This document shows positions 56,308 through 59,862 of a stretch of DNA of 59,862 bases, piece after piece (positions within the stretch are counted from its first letter, which is position 1; each line of letters starts with the position of its first letter). The notes beneath the pieces were generated by a model that saw only the letters and a list, made by a program, of their open reading frames with translations, ran no database searches and was not told the DNA's origin. The translations under genes and the position numbers were made by a program. This stretch comes from an uncultured Pelagibacteraceae bacterium. GTDB taxonomy: Bacteria > Pseudomonadota > Alphaproteobacteria > Pelagibacterales > Pelagibacteraceae. The stretch is from positions 1 to 59,862 of the forward strand of contig CACHBR010000002.1 of NCBI GenBank assembly GCA_902578115.1, read 5' to 3'.

Positions 56308-57561
56308 TTAAACTGCAAGCTTGAATGCAAAATCTTTACCTAGACTTTTAGATAAATGTACGCAAAATCTTGCGCCTTCAGCACCATCAATTACTCTATG
56401 ATCATAAGAGAGAGATATTGGAAGCATCTTTCTCACAATAAATTGACCGTTAACTTTTTTAATTTTATCAAAAGTTTTACCAACACCTAAAATAGCTACT
56501 TCTGGAGGATTAATAATTGGTGTGAAAAAATTTCCTCCAATACCTCCTAAGCTTGAAATTGTCATTGAACCCCCAAAAAATTCTTTCTTATCTATTTTAA
56601 GCTCTTTACATTGTTTACTTACTTTTCTTAATTCTTCATAAATTTCCTTTAATCCTAATTGATCAACATTTCTAATTTTTGGAACCATCAAACCGTGCGG
56701 AGTATCAACCGCAAAACCAACATGGTAATACTTTTTAAAAATTAATTTATTGTTCTCAGGATCTATAGAAGAATTAAAATTTGGATACTCTTTAAGTGCG
56801 TTTACTACAGCTCTAGTTATAAATGCCAATGGACTTATTCTTATTCTATCACCAGAATAATTATCGATTAATGTTGTTCTAAACTGTTCCATTTCAGTAA
56901 TATCTATCTCATCATGTTGAGTAACGTGTGGAATCTCAGTCCAAGATCTAACAAGTTGAGGACCAGATAACTTTTTCACTCTGGGAAGATCTTTTTTTTC
57001 TATTTCTCCGAATGCTTCATGAGGATATTCATCTTTGTAAACTTTCTTTTCAACCTTTCCTTCATTAACTGACACCTGGGATCTTACAAATTTTTTCACA
57101 TCATCTTCAGTTACTCTACCAGCTCTTTGTGATCCAGGTATCTGAACGATATCAGCACCTAATTCTCTTGCAAATTTTCTTACTTTTGGACTTGCAGATG
57201 ATACACCGTCTTTACTCAATTTTTTTACTACAGGAGCTATTTCTTTTGGAGTTTCAGTTACTATTTTCTTTTCAGGGATATTTTCTTTTACCTTAACTGC
57301 TTTTTTACTTTCCTCCTTTTTACTAACAGAATCTAACGATAATATTTCACTTCCTTCTGAAACTTTGTCACCAACTTTAACAATAATCTCATTGATTTTT
57401 CCTTCATCAGTTGCAGGAACTTCTACACTTGATTTATCACTTTCTAAAGTTATCAGGGGATCATTTTTTTTGATCTGTTGTCCTGACTTAACTAATACCT
57501 CAATCACCTCAACATTTTTAAAATCTCCGATATTTGGAACTAATAATTTTTTTTCAGCCAT
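56308..57561 (-). CDS. aceF: Dihydrolipoyllysine acetyltransferase (E2 of pyruvate dehydrogenase)
   Basis: AceF forms the pyruvate dehydrogenase core. Domains in order: a single lipoyl domain (about 1-75, lipoyl lysine in LESDKSSVEVPATDEG), a charged linker, and a peripheral-subunit-binding domain (SASPKVRKFARELGADIVQI, about 122-160). The catalytic domain contains GVGKTFDKIKKVNGQ and SLSYDHRVIDGAEGARF. With 417 residues it has one lipoyl domain where E. coli has three. Position just downstream of aceE fixes the substrate as acetyl. Confidence 0.95.
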   Translation of the reverse strand: MAEKKLLVPNIGDFKNVEVIEVLVKSGQQIKKNDPLITLESDKSSVEVPATDEGKINEIIVKVGDKVSEGSEILSLDSVSKKEESKKAVKVKENIPEKKIVTETPKEIAPVVKKLSKDGVSSASPKVRKFARELGADIVQIPGSQRAGRVTEDDVKKFVRSQVSVNEGKVEKKVYKDEYPHEAFGEIEKKDLPRVKKLSGPQLVRSWTEIPHVTQHDEIDITEMEQFRTTLIDNYSGDRIRISPLAFITRAVVNALKEYPNFNSSIDPENNKLIFKKYYHVGFAVDTPHGLMVPKIRNVDQLGLKEIYEELRKVSKQCKELKIDKKEFFGGSMTISSLGGIGGNFFTPIINPPEVAILGVGKTFDKIKKVNGQFIVRKMLPISLSYDHRVIDGAEGARFCVHLSKSLGKDFAFKLAV

Positions 57562-57567
57562 TAAACT

Positions 57568-59862
57568 CTATAATTTTGTTGGAAATACCTTTTCTTGATC
57601 TATATCGTATTTCTTAATCGCTTTTTCTGCATGTTTACTTGCTAGTAATTGCTCTTTTGCTAAAGCACTTAAAGTGTATGTAACAATATGTTTTTTATCA
57701 ACTTCAAAAAATTTTCTTAGCTTTTTCCTTGTATCACTTCTTCCAAAACCATCAGTTCCTAATGTGTAAAAAGGTTTGTTCGTATAAGGTCTTATTTGAT
57801 CAGCATAGGATCTAATATAGTCAGATGCTGCAAATATAATACCATCTTGTGAACCTAAGCATGTTTCAACATAGCTTTTTTTTGCTTTTTCTCCTGGATT
57901 TAATAAATTTTTCCTTTCAACTTCCATGCCATTTTTTTTCAATTCGTTAAAACTAGTAACACTCCAAACATCACAATCAATTCCATATTCATCAGACAAA
58001 ACTTCAGCTGCTTTTATAATTTCTCTTAAAATTGATCCAGATCCTAACATCTGTACTTTTGCTTTTCCTTTTCCCCCATAACTTTTAAACAAATACATCC
58101 CTTTCAAAATTCCTTGATCTGCACCAACAGGTTTTTCTGGATGAGTATAATTTTCGTTCATTGCAGTTATATAGTAGTAAATATTTTCTTTTTTCTCGTG
58201 CATCCTTTTCAATCCATCTCTAAAAATCACTGCCATCTCATATGAAAATGTAGGATCATAACTCACACAGTTAGGTATCGCAGATGCCATGAGAAGACTA
58301 TGTCCATCCTGGTGTTGTAGTCCTTCACCAGCTAAAGTTGTTTTTCCAGATGTTGCTCCAATTAAAAAACCTCTTGTCTGAGAGTCTGCTGCGGCCCAAG
58401 CCAAGTCCCCAATTCTTTGAAAACCAAACATAGAGTAAAACAAATAAATAGGAACCATTTCTAAATCATGATTAGTGTAAGAGGTTCCAGCAGCAATCCA
58501 TGATGACATTGCTCCTGCTTCAGTAATACCTTCTTGTAAAACTTGTCCGCTCTTGTCTTCTCTATAAGAACTTAATTGTTCAGAGTCGACTGGTTCGTAT
58601 TTTTGGCCTTCGTGTGCATAAATTCCAATCTTTTGAAAAAAACCCTCCATACCAAAAGTTCTAGCCTCATCAGCAATTATAGGCACTAATCTTGGGGCAA
58701 CATTTTTGTCTCTTAGTAAATTCGCAAGCATTCTTACAAGAGCCATTGTAGTAGACATTTCCTTATCACCAGTGGACTTCATAAAACTTTCAAATATATC
58801 TTGAGGAGGTGTTTTAACTGATTTTGCAAAAGTAGTTCTCTCAGGAATGTGTCCACCAAGCTTAACTCTGCAATTTTTTAAATACTTTATTTCTGGTGAA
58901 TTTTCTGCTGGTTTGTAATATTCAATATTTTTAACCTGCTTATCAGTAAGCGGCACGTTAAATCTATCTCTGTAAAATAATAAATCTTCCTCGTCTAATT
59001 TCTTTTGTTGGTGTGTTGTATTTATACTCTCACCAGATTTACCCATTCCATAACCTTTAATTGTTTTAGCTATTATGACAGTCGGCTTACCTTTGCATTG
59101 AACAGCAGCATGATAAGCTGAGTAAACTTTATGAGGATCGTGTCCACCTCTATTTAATTTCCAAATATCCGCATCAGTCATATTTGCTACTAAGTCTTTT
59201 AATTCAGGATACTTACCAAAAAATTTCTCTCTTACGTAAGACCCACCTTTTGCTTTGAATGCCTGATATTCTCCATCAACTGCTTCGGTCATTCTTTTAA
59301 CTAGTAAACCAGTTTTATCTTTAGACAAAAGCTGATCCCAGTAAGATCCCCAAATTACTTTAATCACATTCCAACCTGACCCTCTAAATCTTCCTTCAAG
59401 TTCTTGAATAATTTTTCCATTTCCTCTTACAGGTCCATCTAATCTTTGAAGGTTACAATTAATTACAAAAATCAAATTATCTAATTTCTCTCTTGCTGCT
59501 AGCCCTACAGCCCCAAAACTTTCAGGTTCATCCATTTCACCATCACCTAGATGACACCAAATTTTCCTATCTTGATCTTTTAAAAGACCTCTATTTATTA
59601 AATACTTAGTAAACCTAGCTTGATAGATTGCCATCATAGGACCAAGTCCCATGGACACAGTTGGGAACTGCCAAAATTTAGGCATTAACCAAGGATGTGG
59701 GTAAGAAGATAATCCGCCTTTCTCAACTTCTTGTCTAAATTTATCTAATTGTTTTTCTGTAATTCTTCCTTCTAAAAATGCTCTTGCATACATTCCTGGT
59801 GCGCTATGACCTTGAAAATAAACTAAATCACCACCAAACTTATTATTTTTTGCTCTCCAAAA
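57568..59862 (-). CDS. aceE: Pyruvate dehydrogenase E1 component, homodimeric AceE type (5' end cut)
   Basis: AceE decarboxylates pyruvate with thiamine diphosphate. The frame stays open from the internal Met at 59793 to the window edge; the extra 23 codons read FWRAKNN and then GGDLVYFQGHSAPG, as in E. coli AceE, so the gene continues outside. About 764 of the expected near-890 residues are visible. Motifs include LGDGEMDEPESFGAVGLAAREKLDNLIFVINCNLQRLDGPVRGN (ThDP site), GFQRIGDLAWAAADSQTRGF and GEGLQHQDGHS. The C-terminal FYTLGTDGFGRSDTRKKLRKFFE is typical. It leads aceF on the same strand (6-base gap). Confidence 0.97.
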   Translation of the reverse strand, partial: FWRAKNNKFGGDLVYFQGHSAPGMYARAFLEGRITEKQLDKFRQEVEKGGLSSYPHPWLMPKFWQFPTVSMGLGPMMAIYQARFTKYLINRGLLKDQDRKIWCHLGDGEMDEPESFGAVGLAAREKLDNLIFVINCNLQRLDGPVRGNGKIIQELEGRFRGSGWNVIKVIWGSYWDQLLSKDKTGLLVKRMTEAVDGEYQAFKAKGGSYVREKFFGKYPELKDLVANMTDADIWKLNRGGHDPHKVYSAYHAAVQCKGKPTVIIAKTIKGYGMGKSGESINTTHQQKKLDEEDLLFYRDRFNVPLTDKQVKNIEYYKPAENSPEIKYLKNCRVKLGGHIPERTTFAKSVKTPPQDIFESFMKSTGDKEMSTTMALVRMLANLLRDKNVAPRLVPIIADEARTFGMEGFFQKIGIYAHEGQKYEPVDSEQLSSYREDKSGQVLQEGITEAGAMSSWIAAGTSYTNHDLEMVPIYLFYSMFGFQRIGDLAWAAADSQTRGFLIGATSGKTTLAGEGLQHQDGHSLLMASAIPNCVSYDPTFSYEMAVIFRDGLKRMHEKKENIYYYITAMNENYTHPEKPVGADQGILKGMYLFKSYGGKGKAKVQMLGSGSILREIIKAAEVLSDEYGIDCDVWSVTSFNELKKNGMEVERKNLLNPGEKAKKSYVETCLGSQDGIIFAASDYIRSYADQIRPYTNKPFYTLGTDGFGRSDTRKKLRKFFEVDKKHIVTYTLSALAKEQLLASKHAEKAIKKYDIDQEKVFPTKL

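Overview
The window is a gene-dense, AT-rich stretch of a streamlined alphaproteobacterial chromosome. It most likely comes from the SAR11 / Candidatus Pelagibacter group. That assignment is an inference from very low GC, intergenic gaps that are mostly under 100 bases, many ATGA or 1-14 base gene overlaps, Lys/Asn/Ile-rich proteins, and alphaproteobacterial gene orders (obg-proB-proA-nadD-rsfS-ctpA-rppH; coq7-dsbB-yqaA; helicase-fdxA-carD). I saw no insertion sequence, prophage, CRISPR array or rRNA gene. No gene-free stretch exceeds 300 bases; the longest, about 200 bases before 46115, looks like the promoter region of a tiny gene.

Layout. (1) Positions 1-19093, plus strand: the end of a small NTF2-like gene, trmD-rplS, leucine synthesis (leuCDB), asd, and then a nearly complete respiratory/TCA block, sdhCDAB-mmsA-mdh-sucCD-sucAB-lpdA. 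(2) 19115-25943, plus: priA and the F1 ATP synthase operon atpHAGDC. (3) 25933-35060, minus: rppH, ctpA, rsfS, nadD, proA, proB, obgE, rpmA, rplU, gloB, metW and metX. metX is preceded by a SAM-II riboswitch, an intrinsic terminator and a good promoter. (4) 35218-46186, mixed: hisC-tyrC, plsC, lysA, a 38-residue lipoprotein missed by ORF-length cutoffs, argH, a TlpA-like thioredoxin, an esterase, an HNH nuclease, coq7-dsbB-yqaA, tRNA-Leu(CAA) fused tightly to an acyl-CoA ligase gene, and a 23-residue Lys/Arg-only-like peptide gene with its own promoter and terminator. (5) 46237-50145, minus: carD, fdxA, a TerB-like gene and a Suv3-type helicase. (6) 50281-55029, plus: an aminotransferase and a TAXI-type TRAP transporter whose receptor and fused permease are separated by a terminator. 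(7) 55032-59862, minus: a hotdog thioesterase, an EamA exporter, and the pyruvate dehydrogenase genes aceF and aceE (aceE runs off the window).

Together the genes cover central oxidation of pyruvate and 2-oxoglutarate to respiratory electrons (AceEF, SucAB, the shared E3 Lpd, SucCD, Sdh, Mdh), ATP synthesis, and synthesis of Leu, Lys, Pro, Met, His/Tyr and Arg. Control seems to rest on riboswitch and terminator RNA and on local promoters; CarD is the only transcription factor seen.

The most unusual signals are: the 23-residue polybasic peptide gene; an SdhD with no histidine or cysteine anywhere, although it should supply the second heme b ligand; the SAM-II/terminator unit whose U-tract ends 2 bases before the metX start codon; the tRNA-Leu whose CCA end lies 4 bases before an acyl-CoA ligase start codon; and the intra-operon terminator plus a 12-base palindrome at the TRAP transporter. 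I did not find a clear multi-gene novel defence or mobile system.
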